A DNA stretch of 64,000 nt from Sphagnum compactum (lineage: Eukaryota > Bryophyta > Sphagnopsida > Sphagnales). The translations under genes were made by a program, and so were the position numbers. Positions 35,744 through 48,690 of the stretch are shown here, piece by piece (the first letter of the stretch is position 1; every line of letters begins with the position of its first letter). The stretch spans positions 27,395,354 through 27,459,353 of the forward strand of contig OZ234494.1 of assembly GCA_965153455.1 (NCBI GenBank), written 5' to 3'. The notes beneath the pieces are model-generated. The model searched no databases and was not told where the DNA came from. It saw only the letters and a program-made list of their open reading frames with translations.

Positions 35744-36650
35744 TTAATCATACATGTTAATATGACTACACATAAAGTCATCAAGTACATGCGTGTTCGG
35801 GTTTGCATCACCATTGTCGAGTGGTTGTGCCCACCAAACTGTCGCATCAAACAACAATCTTGGAAATAGAATTTCATCCAAGTTGTCATCATTAGGGAAT
35901 TCAAAGGGGTCATGTTGGTTTTCATCCTCATGCAACACTAGGGGGTTCTCATCCGATATGTTGTTTTCATCTACACTTTTGTCAACATTGGACATTGAAT
36001 CTTTAAACAATTTTTTTTTGGTACCATGTCATGGGGTTGGCATTAGGTCATTCTCATAGGAACTTGTTATGAGTGTAAATGTACACAAAGTCTTTTGCCT
36101 AATTTGACATCAACCAATTTCACACTTTGTTATGGACAAATGAGTATGAACTTCAATTTCATTTGCACAATGATGTAGAACACACTTACACCAAAATGCA
36201 ATGGGCGATGGGTGTGAATGTGCATCCACCAACTCCAATCAAATCCCACCACTCATGTGGGAGCAAATTAAGGTCATTCACTAGGGGGGTGTTAGAAAAA
36301 TGACATCAATTTTCAACAAAATCTATAAAATCTTTTAAACCTTCAACAGAGGCTATCGGGTTACCAACTATTTCAAAAAACTCTATTTGACACCTTTTCC
36401 ACATCTTCATCATCATGGAAGCGACCTTCACCCAGTAAGTAAAGATTGAGAAAGGCCCCTACATAATGTAGATCAGTCATCAACATCCTCCATTTCTGGT
36501 AAAATTGATCTTCGATCACATTTGCAAGGCTTGATGGTAATTCAAAGGCTAGATTTTGTAATGGTGAAACACAGTATGAAATGACATTGTTGCAAAACTT
36601 ATATTCCACCTTCCTTGTCCTATGGCATCAAATACCATGGATTCCACACA
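35744..36650 (-). pseudogene. hAT-type transposase relic (C-terminal half)
   Basis: The segment at 36440-36505 reads KWRMLMTDLHYVGAFLNLYL, typical of the region before the dimerisation domain in plant hAT-like transposases. Further along, 36060-36275 reads through stops as EWWDLIG... and SYSFVHNK, the landmarks of the hAT C-terminal dimerisation domain. The end, 35744-36010, is an acidic open frame (ENNISDENPLVLHEDENQHD). Stops and frameshifts show it is dead. No terminal inverted repeat or N-terminal zinc finger was found, so this is a truncated copy. Confidence 0.55.
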
Positions 36651-38039
36651 TTTCACCTTCTTTCCATCAATAAAACGCAAAAACAATGGGCTTGATTAGT
36701 GGAATTAGGGAATGTAACAATAGGATCAAATTTCACCTTTAGGGCTACAATTGAAATTCAACACCAATTGCAAATGTAATATGATGTTTTGAAACTTCAA
36801 ACACCCATAGAGGTTTCACCCCTCCCTCCCAAGGTATATGGCAATGGTTGTTTGTTAAACGACACAAGGCCCACACACCTTAAAGGAGAAAGTGAGTTTA
36901 GATTGCAAGGTTTGGTTTTTATTACCAAACATAAGCAAATTTTGTGACCAAATCAATGGTGGAGATCAATCCACCATTGATTGGATGATCGAAATTTAAA
37001 ATGAATGGGTTTAAGTCGCCAACCCCTATTAACAATTGATGGAGACTAAAAGATTGGCAATTGACATGTTTCAATCACCTTAGGAGTGGCAACCGAAAAA
37101 TTAATGACCAACATGTTTTGGTCACCTTCAAACTAGCAATTGAAAACTTTTGGTCAGTCCATTGGCAATCGAATACATTTGGTTGCCAATCCTAAGGTGA
37201 CCAAAAACTTTCCATCATTAATCTTGGAAAACCCGATTTGTTTTTCATTGTCATATGTAAGGGGGACAACTCAAGTGTAAGGAAAAGTTTTCTTATAGCC
37301 ATCCTACCAAATGCAATTGACGTGTCAGGATAGACACTAACATGACACTTGACGCAAAATGGGCATGTCACATTGGTATTATTACCCAAAATTGTTTGTG
37401 AACTAATATTTTGATGGACAAGTAATTAATAGTTGATGAACCAAAATTGACAGTAGAACTAACAATAATGCATCCAGTGATAAACTTAATCAATGACATA
37501 TTTTGAACATGTAGTTGACAAAACATGTAGTAATTAACAAAACATATAGCAAAATTTTGAAATTCTAAATGTTTATAATAATTTTATTAGCTAGTTACTA
37601 TTAGTTGATTAGAATGAGGTGTTTTATTAACTATTTATTGTTTAGGTGATTTGCATGAAGCATTTTAAGTTCAAAGTTTGAGTATATGAAAGGTGATGGT
37701 AGAACATGACATACATTAGATCTCTATCTTTTCATACTTACTTTCTGAATTTCTAATGTACAAACTTAGAATTTTGATTTTTGAATATAACTTTGTATTT
37801 TCATTATGAGTTGGAGCACATATTTGCATTAAATAATTTGTACTTGTTCAAAATTTAGGAAAAGAAATTTTTTGCATCAAGTGGGAAATAGAAAACCATG
37901 TTAATAGGTTTTAATAACCTTGGCACTTGATAAAAACTCAATTAATTAAAGGTTCTTTGTTGTAAAAAATACCCATATGTTGATTTTATGAACCCATAGA
38001 TGTTGACATATATCATTTGCAAGTCTTAACAAACATTTC
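36651..38039. other. Intergenic sequence between two hAT relics
   Basis: No gene recognised. 36940-37245 is a cluster of short inverted words related to GGCAATTGAAA / TTTTGGTCACC. Confidence 0.45.
36951..36982. repeat. Perfect 12-bp inverted repeat
   Basis: AATCAATGGTGG at 36951-36962 and CCACCATTGATT at 36971-36982 enclose an 8-nt loop. It belongs to the inverted-word cluster at 36940-37245. Confidence 0.8.
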
Positions 38040-40740
38040 GTAATATTTTAAACCAAAGTTTTGTTCTTCATAAAGGGTTCATCAAATATGGTAAGGCAAA
38101 TGGTTTTACTCCTATGAAAATTCATGTTGATTTTGCACATTCTTGTTTGGTTACAAAAAAAAGTTGATACTAATTGAGAAATCTATGGATAAGTATGTTG
38201 ATTCATATCAAAGTCAACAATCCAAGAAAAAAAAAACAAGCCATATGGGTTAGCAAGGTGAAAGCACACTAAGGTGTCACAATTTCAGTAGATTATAGTC
38301 CTTTTCTAGTGTGGTTGAAAATTGGTTTAAAATATGAATATTTAGATGATATTGATAACATTTTTTTCGATTTCCAATTTCAAATCATGATGCTATAAAA
38401 CATATAAAAAATATTCAAAATATTATTTTTAAATGCTTAAAAAAACTTTTTAAATAATTACAGTTTTTGGAATTTTAAAAAGTCTATAACATAATAAATT
38501 AAAATCACATTTCATTCATTCAATGGATCTTTTGTTTCTTAATCATAATTCATCCAATATCTCAAAGTTTCAAACACATAAAATTAACACATTGTAATAT
38601 AAAAGTCCATATCCATGAATTTTGCAGGTGTGACCAAAAATGTGGGCAAAATTCAAAAGTCCATTACTTATTAACTATCCATGATTTTGATTTGATTTTT
38701 TCATTTTTGGAAGGTTGATTATGATAGCTTTAGATAAATGAGTCCCTTTCTTTTTATTATTTCAATGGATCTTATTTTATTTATTTTCTTGTACTTAAGT
38801 AATATAGGAAAAACTACCATTGTGATGTCCATATAACGTCACCATAGTGTGCAAACACCTAGCAATCACTACATTTTTTGGCTTGACAAATCCTTACAAA
38901 CACTGTGATGAACCCACATTGACAAAGGTTTCATGAAAACCTTGTGTTTTATATTTGCAAAGGGCTACATCTTCATATAAGGAAATATAGTTTTACTATA
39001 GGTTTCTTTCCACATGCAAAAACATTTTGTTACATGGGTTAGTCTTGTGCCAATGTCTTCACTTTGTTTTTCCATCTTGTTCAATTATTGTGGAAAAAAT
39101 GTTGCTTGAAATGGTCCAAAAGAGCATAGATTTGCATGTGTTGTCTAACCTTGAAATTGTAACCACAATTTTTGTAATTTTGATCTTTGGATGTCTAGAG
39201 GTGGCATAGACACATTTGCATTGGTCATTAACTATTTGGATGAAAACTAGATCCCTAAACATTCTACTATGGGATTATTTTAAGTTCATGAAACAACTAA
39301 CAACACCATGATTTTGCAACTCCAAGCATTGTTGGAAAAAATGGACTAATCCACCATTTGATTACTTTTGTGAAAGATGAGGACAACAACTTGGGATTTA
39401 TAGCTATAAAATTGAAATCTATTATTGATTATGAGCCTTTGAAGTTGTTGTGAGTTTATGAAGGTACTTTTTTTGGGCATGCGATGTTTAAAATGTGCGA
39501 CAAATATGATAAGGTTTCTACGGGTTGGATTTTGGTGAATGTGAAAAAAACTCAAGTTAATTTGTAGAAAAAATTAAACGGACAAAAAAATCAAGGAAAA
39601 GGAAACAAGGAGTGGGAAAATACTTACATTGAAAGTGGGAAGGGAGATCGGAATTTGAAAAATCTTGTCAAGAAAGGTTTGCCAACAAAGTTATAATGTT
39701 TGAGTAAATGTTGGAAATTAAACAAGTTATTTCATTGTGTTATGAAAGGCACAAAACATTAAATTTGTATGAGCAAGTCTTGAAGGCCCAAGTGTGGGCC
39801 TTTGCTAAAACTATCCCTACATGTTTGAATAGAAGTCTTGTGATGAATGCATGTGTGATGAATCAATCCAAAGGTTAGTGGTTGTTATTTGATGCTTTGA
39901 GTATTGCAATTAAACTTGATTGTGGCATCAGAATGAAAACTAGATCTCCTTGCTAAAGGGGTGAAACATTTGATCTATTTGATGTTGAATTTCACCTTTT
40001 GAGAAATAACATGTGGCAAGAAGTTTTGAAGGTGATAAAACCATTTTTGCAATTTTTGAAATCATTTGATTCCCATCAAATTCATAATATCTTGGCCTTA
40101 ATGTTGGAAACCCGTGTCAAATCCTTGCCATTCGTTGAAAACTATGTGGGCATAAATATGCAATCCACCTTGCAATTAAACATGGTGTGAAAAAAAATTC
40201 ATTTTTCCTGACAATTTTTGAATGGTTGAACCATACTATTGAAGCCCAAGCAGTTGTTCCAATTAATGGATCTGTTTTTTAGAGTGAAGGTGAAAAATTA
40301 ACATGTTTGATATTGGGGCATCATGGAAGAAACTTCATGAACATTAGTTATTGGTGAACTGTTTTTGTTTTAAAGGTTATCTATCCCTTTGTCTATGTGT
40401 GCAAATCCATTAGCTTGGTTGCAGGGTCAATTTCCAAATGTTAGCTTCCTTACCAAAACAATTCTTGGGATTCTTGGATCTCAAATTGAAACAATAAGAA
40501 TCTTTAGCCTGATTGGTGTTTAGACAATTTTGAAACACTACCACTTATGAATGGAAAATTTGGATTGAATTATCATGATGATAAAAAATTGGCCTAATGA
40601 TTTGTGATTGAATTGTACACTAAATGCAGAGCTAAAGGACTATATGAAGGTTGAAGTTGTTTTATTTGAGGAAAATTATTAGTTGATTAAAAAAAATTGA
40701 ATACTTTGAAAAGTTGTAGGTTGATGAAGCTGAGGTGATT
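38040..40740 (+). pseudogene. hAT-type transposase relic, nearly full length
   Basis: Landmarks of a plant hAT-like transposase occur in the right order on the plus strand but in different frames and with many stops: a zinc-finger-like N terminus (KYGKANGFTPMKIHVDFAHS, about 38085-38150), GLIHHLITFVKDEDNNLGF (about 39345-39400), VYEGTFFGHAMFKMC (about 39457-39500), ALMLETRVKSLPFVENYVG (about 40093-40150) and the C-terminal dimerisation signature ILGSQIETIRIFSLIGV (about 40468-40520). Around 38250-39000 little coding signal is seen, which may be an intron or later insertion. It belongs to the same broad family as the minus-strand relic at 35.7-36.7 kb. No ends or target duplication were identified. 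Confidence 0.6.
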
Positions 40741-42344
40741 CACGTAAACCCTAAACCTTAGTTCTTAGTTATTACTGCCTTTCCTCCTTCCATATAACCT
40801 TGCCCTAAATTTTTACCCCGAGTTCGATGTTATAAGGTTGATTATTTACGGACCAATTTATGAAGCTTAACAAATGAAAGTTGTTAATAAAGTTGTTAGA
40901 AACTATTGATTTCTTCTTGGGTTCTATGCATGTGGGTTAGGGTGTTGGGATGGTTTTGTGTTTATTTGGGTGCTAGTTTTTGTGTAGGCAGCTTGAGCAA
41001 AGTTCTTTAAAAGATTGGAGTTCAAATCCCTCACAAGCTAGTTCATTTCAAAAGTTTGAATATCTCTATCTTTGCATAACTAATATGTGAAATTTGCTAT
41101 AAATAACCTATATGCATATCTAGAAGTTACCATGAATTTGAAAACCAACCAATATATAACCAGCAAAGAATGAAAAATTGCCATGGATACACAATTGTCT
41201 TTACAATGAAATATCTAAACTCACTAATGTTTTTATTTTTAAATGCCCTATTCATATCCTTTGGACCAGTTTAAGATATTATAACCGGCCAACACACCAG
41301 TCAACATTGGTAGATACCTATTGACAACATTCTTGCTTTCAAATAATTGTCTTTTAAAACTATGTTTGTAAATATTCGAGGGTTGGACTAGTATGTGCAG
41401 TATGTGTACATTGAGTGTGGTACATTAGCAAGTGGGGAAGGACAATTAGTTTTGTAATTTGCTGCATAGTGATTATTGCATATACCTTTTGTTTACCATA
41501 CTCAACTCACATATGGATAAAGGTAAAGCTCAAATCTACATCAGCCAAATAGGATAAATCAAAATAAGGTAAATATGAAATGTTTACCAACCAGGTAGAA
41601 CAATTAAAAGGGTATAAAACCTACCAATTAGGTTGAACATATGTATATTTACCGTGGTGTTTACATGTGAGTATTGACTTGCCTGCCCAACACGTCACAG
41701 TTTCATTGCAGACTATAATTTCCATACAACGGTGAACTGGATTTGTAAAGAGACGAGTTGAGTAAATTGTCAAACCCAAAACAAGGGAGAGCCAGAGAGC
41801 CTGGCATCTTTCCTTACAGACTAACCTGTTCTCCTGGCTTTCCGCCTTGCCAGATGTTAATTGGTGCATTCCTCTAGACACTGCCAAATGTTGAACTCAG
41901 CTCTCTTAAAGGAAAAAACAAGAGTATTTCTAGACACTGCCAAATGTTGAACTCAGCTCTCTTAAAAGGAAAAACAAGAGTATTTCGTACCAGATTATGG
42001 TACTTGGAAAGAAAAACAATTATGTCCGGCAAAATTATGTCATCAGGAGGTAGGGCATCAGAACATGATGTACAGACAAGAGACACTTGCACAAGAGGTA
42101 GTCACAATCTCACAAACAAACAATTTTATGAAGTCTTTGCGCACGGTAAGGTACCCACTATACTTTGCTAGAGTGTACTCAAAGTTGATGAGCACCGACA
42201 AGTCAAACTGATGTTTCAATTCATTTGATTTTGGGCCCCAGAAATCAGGGGAGCAGGGCTGATTACTAATTACGAGCTATTGTTGTAAGTGAGCCTGGCA
42301 AACCTGTTGAGTGGAACAGGCAATCAGTATTTTTGATAGAGCTA
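40741..42344. other. Intergenic sequence
   Basis: No gene recognised. A short B-box-like stretch lies at 41019-41029 and a tandem duplication at 41874-41985. Confidence 0.45.
41874..41985. repeat. Two-copy 56-bp tandem duplication
   Basis: CTAGACACTGCCAAATG... starts at 41874 and again at 41930. The copies differ only in the A run (AAAGGAAAAAAC versus AAAAGGAAAAAC), so the duplication is recent. Confidence 0.92.
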
Positions 42345-42572
42345 CTACACATCAGGTTGACTCTGAACAGGAACTGTGACAAACTGTAGAAACTGCAGTG
42401 ACAAGCCAGAGAGAACAGACAGAGAATGAACCATCCAAGGGGCTGAAACAGGTGAAGATAATAGTATAATATTACTGACTCTCTCATCACCCACAAAACC
42501 AGCTGAAATTTGACTCCTGTTCCATACAACAATTGCCTCCCAAAGGCCCGACAACTCTGAGTAAACTGTGTT
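42345..42572 (-). CDS. Candidate terminal exon of an unrecognised gene
   Basis: After an acceptor (CCTTTTTAG|AACACAG) one phase-0 frame runs 75 codons to a TAG at 42347-42345. The product reads like a folded protein (SELSGLWEAIVVWNRSQISA, then FVGDERVSNIILLSSPVSAP). I cannot name the family. The next exon upstream would lie at higher coordinates, where 43.2-43.7 kb also has minus-strand coding character, but I could not connect them. It may be a gene remnant. Confidence 0.33.
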   Translation of the reverse strand, partial: NTVYSELSGLWEAIVVWNRSQISAGFVGDERVSNIILLSSPVSAPWMVHSLSVLSGLSLQFLQFVTVPVQSQPDV

Positions 42573-43177
42573 CTAAAAAGGATTATAATATTCATGGTGG
42601 TCTTATCAAAGTTGCTACTTTAGATCTACCAAAAATTTCCAGAAGTGTATCATACTCAATCCTCAACCCCCCAACATAAATTCTGAAGACTCCAGTGTGA
42701 GAGCTGTCAGCTGATTTCAAGCACATGGAATTGTCTTTTTTGGGTAGTGAACTCAGGTCCTTCAGTGCAGGGGGTATTGTTTCTTTCTATGAATGTCTGA
42801 CCCCTGGGCATACTTTAGCAGTCGTCAAACAAATGGTCCCTGAGACACACATAAAACTGATTATATAATTTGTGTGTCTCTGGAAATTGTCCTGAAAATA
42901 TCCCTTTCCAAGTCCGTTGTGAAACCTTTAGACAGATGATATCTCCAATTCTAGTTAGCTGAATTTAAAGGGTACACTTTTATAGTTTGTTTGTAGGTTC
43001 AACCAGGCTTCAATATATTTGGGTCAATAATATTGCAAATTTGTTATAAATCCTGTGTTCCAAGCAGAGTTCCCCCCGACCCTCCTTCTCCTTGGAGTAG
43101 GATTTCTTTTTTAAAAACCAAAACACTGGGAAAGTTTTGGAATTTATTTATTTTATATTGTCATTAAACTAAATTTT

Positions 43178-43712
43178 CTAATATTTTGGAAAATTAACAG
43201 AAAAATTTATATTGCGTAATTGGGGGAAAAAAACCCCGGTTCTAAGGCTCCAAATGTCCATGGGATAGGCAGCAAGCATTCCATTGAAGAGCACGTGGAA
43301 TGGGTGGAAGCTTTCCAGACCACCTGGGCAGAGGAAGCTTTGCTTTTGCTGTAAGGCTGGATGCCTATAGGTGACAGAAGAGAGAACAGCTAATGCTTTG
43401 GGCACTTCAAGGGCAACCCTGAAGTTGTTGTTTGTGAACAACATTTGGAATTGAAGGGAATTCTCTTCTTTCCAAAAATTGACCCATCTGAATCTCCTGG
43501 CTCAATCTTGGTTTGGGTTGTAGTCCACTCTTTTGCCTTTTGGCACCCTTGGACCAGTAGCGCCTTCCAGCTTGACCAAAATAGATGTAAAGCCCTGGGA
43601 GAAAATGTTTGGGTCTGGCTACCACAACACTAGATACCGATGGTGTTTTTGGAACAAAATTGTCATGCACCACTAGATCAGCACTCAACACTATTGAAAC
43701 TAACAAAATCAC
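43178..43712 (-). pseudogene. Gene-like stretch, overlapping open frames, unknown
   Basis: Two overlapping minus-strand frames are open: 43712-43407 (HFLPGLYIYFGQAGRRYWSK) and 43444-43178 (NNFRVALEVPKALAVLSSVT). The composition is GC-richer than the flanks. The frames switch without an obvious intron, which suggests a frameshifted exon. No domain recognised. Confidence 0.22.
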
Positions 43713-46700
43713 ATAAATGAAAACATGGAACCAAACATAGATACAAATCTTTTAACACTAAGATGATGTTTCAAAGACTTAATGCTGAATGGGAATAAGC
43801 CCTCAAAACTCATAAAATAGTTAAAATCCCATTCACACTTAAATTGGATTCCGACCACGCACCAAATCTTTTTCTTCAATTGTATTTTGCAAGAAATTTA
43901 TTTTTTTGGTTTTTTAAATTTAAGCATCTTATTGGTCACCAATTTTTAAAAATGGAAGAAGGGACAATGTCTGATTCAGTGTTTTTGAAATCTTAACACA
44001 ACTTATGTTATATTTTCTAGGCCTGTGCTATTTCTTGTGCATTCCTAGGCCTAGCAAACAGGGTTTCTTTCCTCAAATTTGTGAGGTATGTGGTGTAGAG
44101 ATCATACAGGAGAAGACACAGCCAAATTTTAGCTACATGTCAGAGAGGGGAGTAGAACGTAAATTTAAGATTCCTGCCTTAGTTTGGCAACCTGTTAGAA
44201 CCTTTAGTCTAAATATGGCAAATTCAAACTTTTTTCCTTGAAATATGGCAAATTGGGGCCATTTTTTCAACCAGAAAACAAAAACCTCTGCATGAGTCAC
44301 ACGACAATTGTTTTTGTGGCCACATCACAAAATTTACCACAATTTAAGAAACACTTGCTAGTGAAGCAATGTTGTCAAAACTCATTCTCATGATAACTTA
44401 GCACTTGATATTTGAAAATTGTACGTCTATGTGTTCCTTTTGGCCAAATTGAATCTGATTTTCAATATTGTAGTACCTGAACAATTTCAGCATAAATGAA
44501 ATTATTTTTATTTTTGTCACATTTTTGAAAAAATAATTATTACTTGTGCCAAAAAATTTATAAAATTAGGGTTCTCCAAGATTTGGACTGTCAAGTATGA
44601 ACTGCAGACCTTAAAGTTCAAGAACTTAAAACTGAGACACTCTAGACACTCTCGTCTGTCCCATAAACTTAAAAGGTTATGTTTGTTATATAACCATTAC
44701 CTGTCAAAAAAAATCAGATTTAAAAAACCAAGTATTGAAGTTAAGATTTAAAATTTAATTAATTACTTGGCCGTTGTATATTTCACCCAGTTGTGGGTTG
44801 TTGGTTGAGGCACTTTCAACTAATATGAGCCCTCTTTTAGTTTGCATTATTTTGTCAATTGGTCTTTCACATGACCTTGACATGAATGTGACTTTTGATC
44901 AGCAATCACATGTGCAATATAAATTTAGGATGGAGGTGTTGAAAGACTAGTGGCTTTTGTGGGAAACCTTTCCACTAACCAGCTTGTCAAGGATTTTTTT
45001 GCTTTCACGTATGGCAAGGACAAGGGTGAACAAGCACCCAAAATGGCACCTTTGCCTTCTCGAGTGAGGTGTCTTAGTGAAATTGAGTGATTACTTAACA
45101 TAAAATCTTTCGGTAAATAGGTTTAGGTCCTAAATGACTAGCTTGGTGTTAGGGGACTTAATACTAGAGTCCTTAACACCAAGTGTGAATGCACCTTAAG
45201 TGTTTTAAATTGTTTCCCCAACTTTCATTTGCCACATTGGAATGCAAAATGATCAATAAGGACTAATATAGGGAGGGTACGAAGATGTTTTAACCTACAC
45301 TAAGGATAATGATAATCATATTTTTTACCATTAAAGTAAATATGATTTTCACTAAAATTTTAGCTTGAATTTTAAAAAAATTGGGGTTGAATATACCATG
45401 AGAATATTGGTAAATTAGGGATAAAATCTCTAATCATTTTCCTCCAGTTTCAGGTTTGCGAAGAACTTGCTTGCCTGGGTATTGTGAAAGAGCCAGCAAG
45501 AACCAATGGTTCAGGGTCAGTTCTTCAGATGATTCTTTGATTTTTCTTTGGTTTTGCATGTTCTGAGTAAAACCTAATTCCTTTATTTTTTTTAAACCAC
45601 CAAATAAGGGTCCAAATACCCGACCTTCACTCACCAGTTTTTGTTTGAAAAAGTGAGAACCTGCACTGGGTTATGCATCTTTTCACATACCTTACCCTAA
45701 GGTTAGTTTTATCATTAAATAATCCTCAAAATAGTGAAATGAAATTTAGTGAAAATATGATGTTAACACGTTGAAAATCATCATAATTATCATAGGCTAC
45801 TCTCTGAATGATTTCACCACTCATATCACAATATTATAGTAGATGATGGAAAATTTTATAAATTTCAATTTTAAAAAATGAATTGATTTTTGGAAAAAAA
45901 AATTAATTATTGGCTTTGTCAATGTGGAAACTGACCCTAGGCTACCAGAATTATCGGGTAGTGCAGTGGCTATTTGCAGAATGAGTGGTTTCCAACGTTA
46001 TGCTTTGCTTATCATCTCATTCTAACGAGGTGAGTGCCAAGTAAATGGGCCTTGGGAATAAGCACCATGTGCAACTCTGAAAACCCTTATTAAAAGTTGC
46101 ACTTGCCACCGACTGGCCCATTAGCTCTCGACACACACACCCTTTACAACTGATTAGTTCAACCAGTTGTAATTTTTGGTTTCAGAATTGCACTCCAAGT
46201 ACAATTCTGAAGACCATTTTTTAGGCAGAGGTGTCAGCTGGCCATCTAAACGTATGTATGGTCCAAAGTTTTCTTTTGGGTCCTCTTTTGAGTATTTATG
46301 TGTTTCAGTAGACCTCCAGTTCCAATCAGTTTTTGTTTTGGCCAAATATTTGCATTTTTTCAACTTGAACATATGGATTTGACACAGCCAAACTTTAGGG
46401 TTTAGGGGCTTTGTGTTCCCCACCTATGTATATGCTAAGGAAAAATTGTACATCCACATGGGCTCCACAAGTAAAAGATTTGTGTCTCTAAAATGGTTCT
46501 GATATGTGTTTCTGAAATTCCTGACCTTTTATCGTTAAGTGTCAAGTTGTATTATTGTACTTTTTTTTTGGTTTATCAAATATAGTTATTAGAATATGGC
46601 TCAAATTGTTGATTGAAACAAAAAAGAGAGGATTTTTACAAAATTTGTAAACACAAATGCAATGTCCTTTCAAGGATTTCATAATCTTGGCTTTCAAAAA

Positions 46701-48279
46701 TTGCGGAAATTTTTGTGGTGGTCTCAATTCACTATCTATTAAAAAATAAAAAAGAAGGCTATTGGAGGCTCTCTTAGAAATTAAGAACATTAAGAAAATT
46801 GAAAAAAGATGTTCTTTTTGTGTTCATGAACAAAGGAATTCAAAATGTTATTTTCTTAAAATGATTTCCTTGACCATTCATTTGGAATATATAAACATAA
46901 TTTTTTTGTAAATTCAATTGGTTTCAAATTTTATACATTGACTTGGGTAATTTTTGATATTAAATTCAAAAAAAAAAGTGTCTTTTAAATTATTCATATG
47001 TTGTTTTGAATGTCTAAAAAATTTGGGGTGTGATATTTTTAATGGTACTAACCAAGAATAGGTTTGTCCAACCTAGACTCAAACGGATTTTGGTAGACCT
47101 AAGTTTCGATCCTTATAATGATTGAAAATCAACCTTGAAGAAAAAACTTATATTGAAATCCAAAACATTTAAATGTGGTGATTCGAATTTAGTCGCCACA
47201 TTTTGATGGATTTTAATTGTCACATTTGGACGGTCTAAGTTTTTTAAATTTTTCTTTTAGGGATTCAACTTTAATATGCTATGGGGATTAAAACTAAATG
47301 GTCCACCCAAATCCACCTTATCCAATTTTTTAAATAACAACATTAGATCAATGTTAATTAAAATGGCAATCAAAATTAGTCACCTTAGATCTTGAAAGTA
47401 AATGGATTTTTTTTCAAGATTGAATTTTGGTTACTATATGGACCAACACCCAAGTCCACTTAATCTCCCAAAATTCAATCAAATTTTGTGTTGAATAAAT
47501 TTGGTCTCTATTGAGGTAATTGATGTTGATTCCAAGAAATCATGGCTTTTCGAATTGTTTAACTTTACTACTATGTTTGTTTTGACTAAACATTGGTTAA
47601 TTTGACTAAAGATCTTAGTTGTTAAAATGACATAACATTTATTTTGATTGGTTCAATTAACTGAAACAATCTTTTTTGATTACTTGATCAAATGTTACAT
47701 TTAATCAAATATGACAAAGATAGGCACCTCTAGTAAAAGAAAACAATGGTTTAGTCAAAATGGATATTCAATTTTGTTTTAACCATATGGGTGCAAACAT
47801 GATAAAAGAGCCATGGTCACCTCCTTGGTGACTTTTTATTTTTGAAATATTCTTGAAATATTTATTTAAAAATATATGTACATAATATTATATTAAGGTT
47901 TGTGTTAAAATTTTGCCAAGAATATGCCATTAAAAAAATAATTTTATAAATTTTTTTATTGCTTAAAAGCACTCTAGTTACAATGCTTTAAAAATGTTTT
48001 TTCATTTTTTTAATTTATTCGATTAATTTCAAATTTATGTTTCCATGATATATTATCAATGTTGTTATATAAGTAAAGCCAACACCAGATTAAATTATCA
48101 TTTTAAACATGAAAAACCAAGCAATGATTACACTTGTTGTGTCTCCTATTAATGTGATTACACGCATACTTATAATTAAATAAATATGTATTGTAATATT
48201 TAGGGTTATTTTGACTAATCAACTTTATCAACAACAATGTGACTATTAATCAAGATGGCAATGAAAATGAATTGTAGTT

Positions 48280-48690
48280 TGATTCACTAGGTAAGTAAGG
48301 CCTAAATAGGTGAATAGGTAGGTGAATAGGGAGCTAGGTAGGTACATGTAGGTAAATAACTAGGTAGGTAGGTAAGTGCCTATTTATCCATCCTACCAAC
48401 CAAGTTACCTAGTGTAATTAACTTACATAACTAGCTACCAACCAAGCTTATCTAGGTAGCTAGGTTATGTTACTAGGTAAGTAGGTATATTAGGTGGGTA
48501 TGTAGGTTAGGCTAGGTATTTAAATAAGTAGTTAAATAATTATAGGGTAGCTAGGTGGTTTCCAAGACCATACATTATAGGTTAAATAGCTAGGTAGATA
48601 GTTAAATTAAATAGCTAAGCAAAGTAGGCTAAGTAACTAGCTAGGTTAAATGGCTAAGTTGGTAGCTAAATAATTAGGCTAAGTGGGCAA
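48280..48690. repeat. Degenerate TAGG/AGGTAGGTA array
   Basis: Imperfect repeats of TAGGTAGGTA, TAGCTAGGT and related words, in places switching to the complement (CCTACCAACC, near 48390-48450). A shorter relative lies near 49815-49835. Confidence 0.75.
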
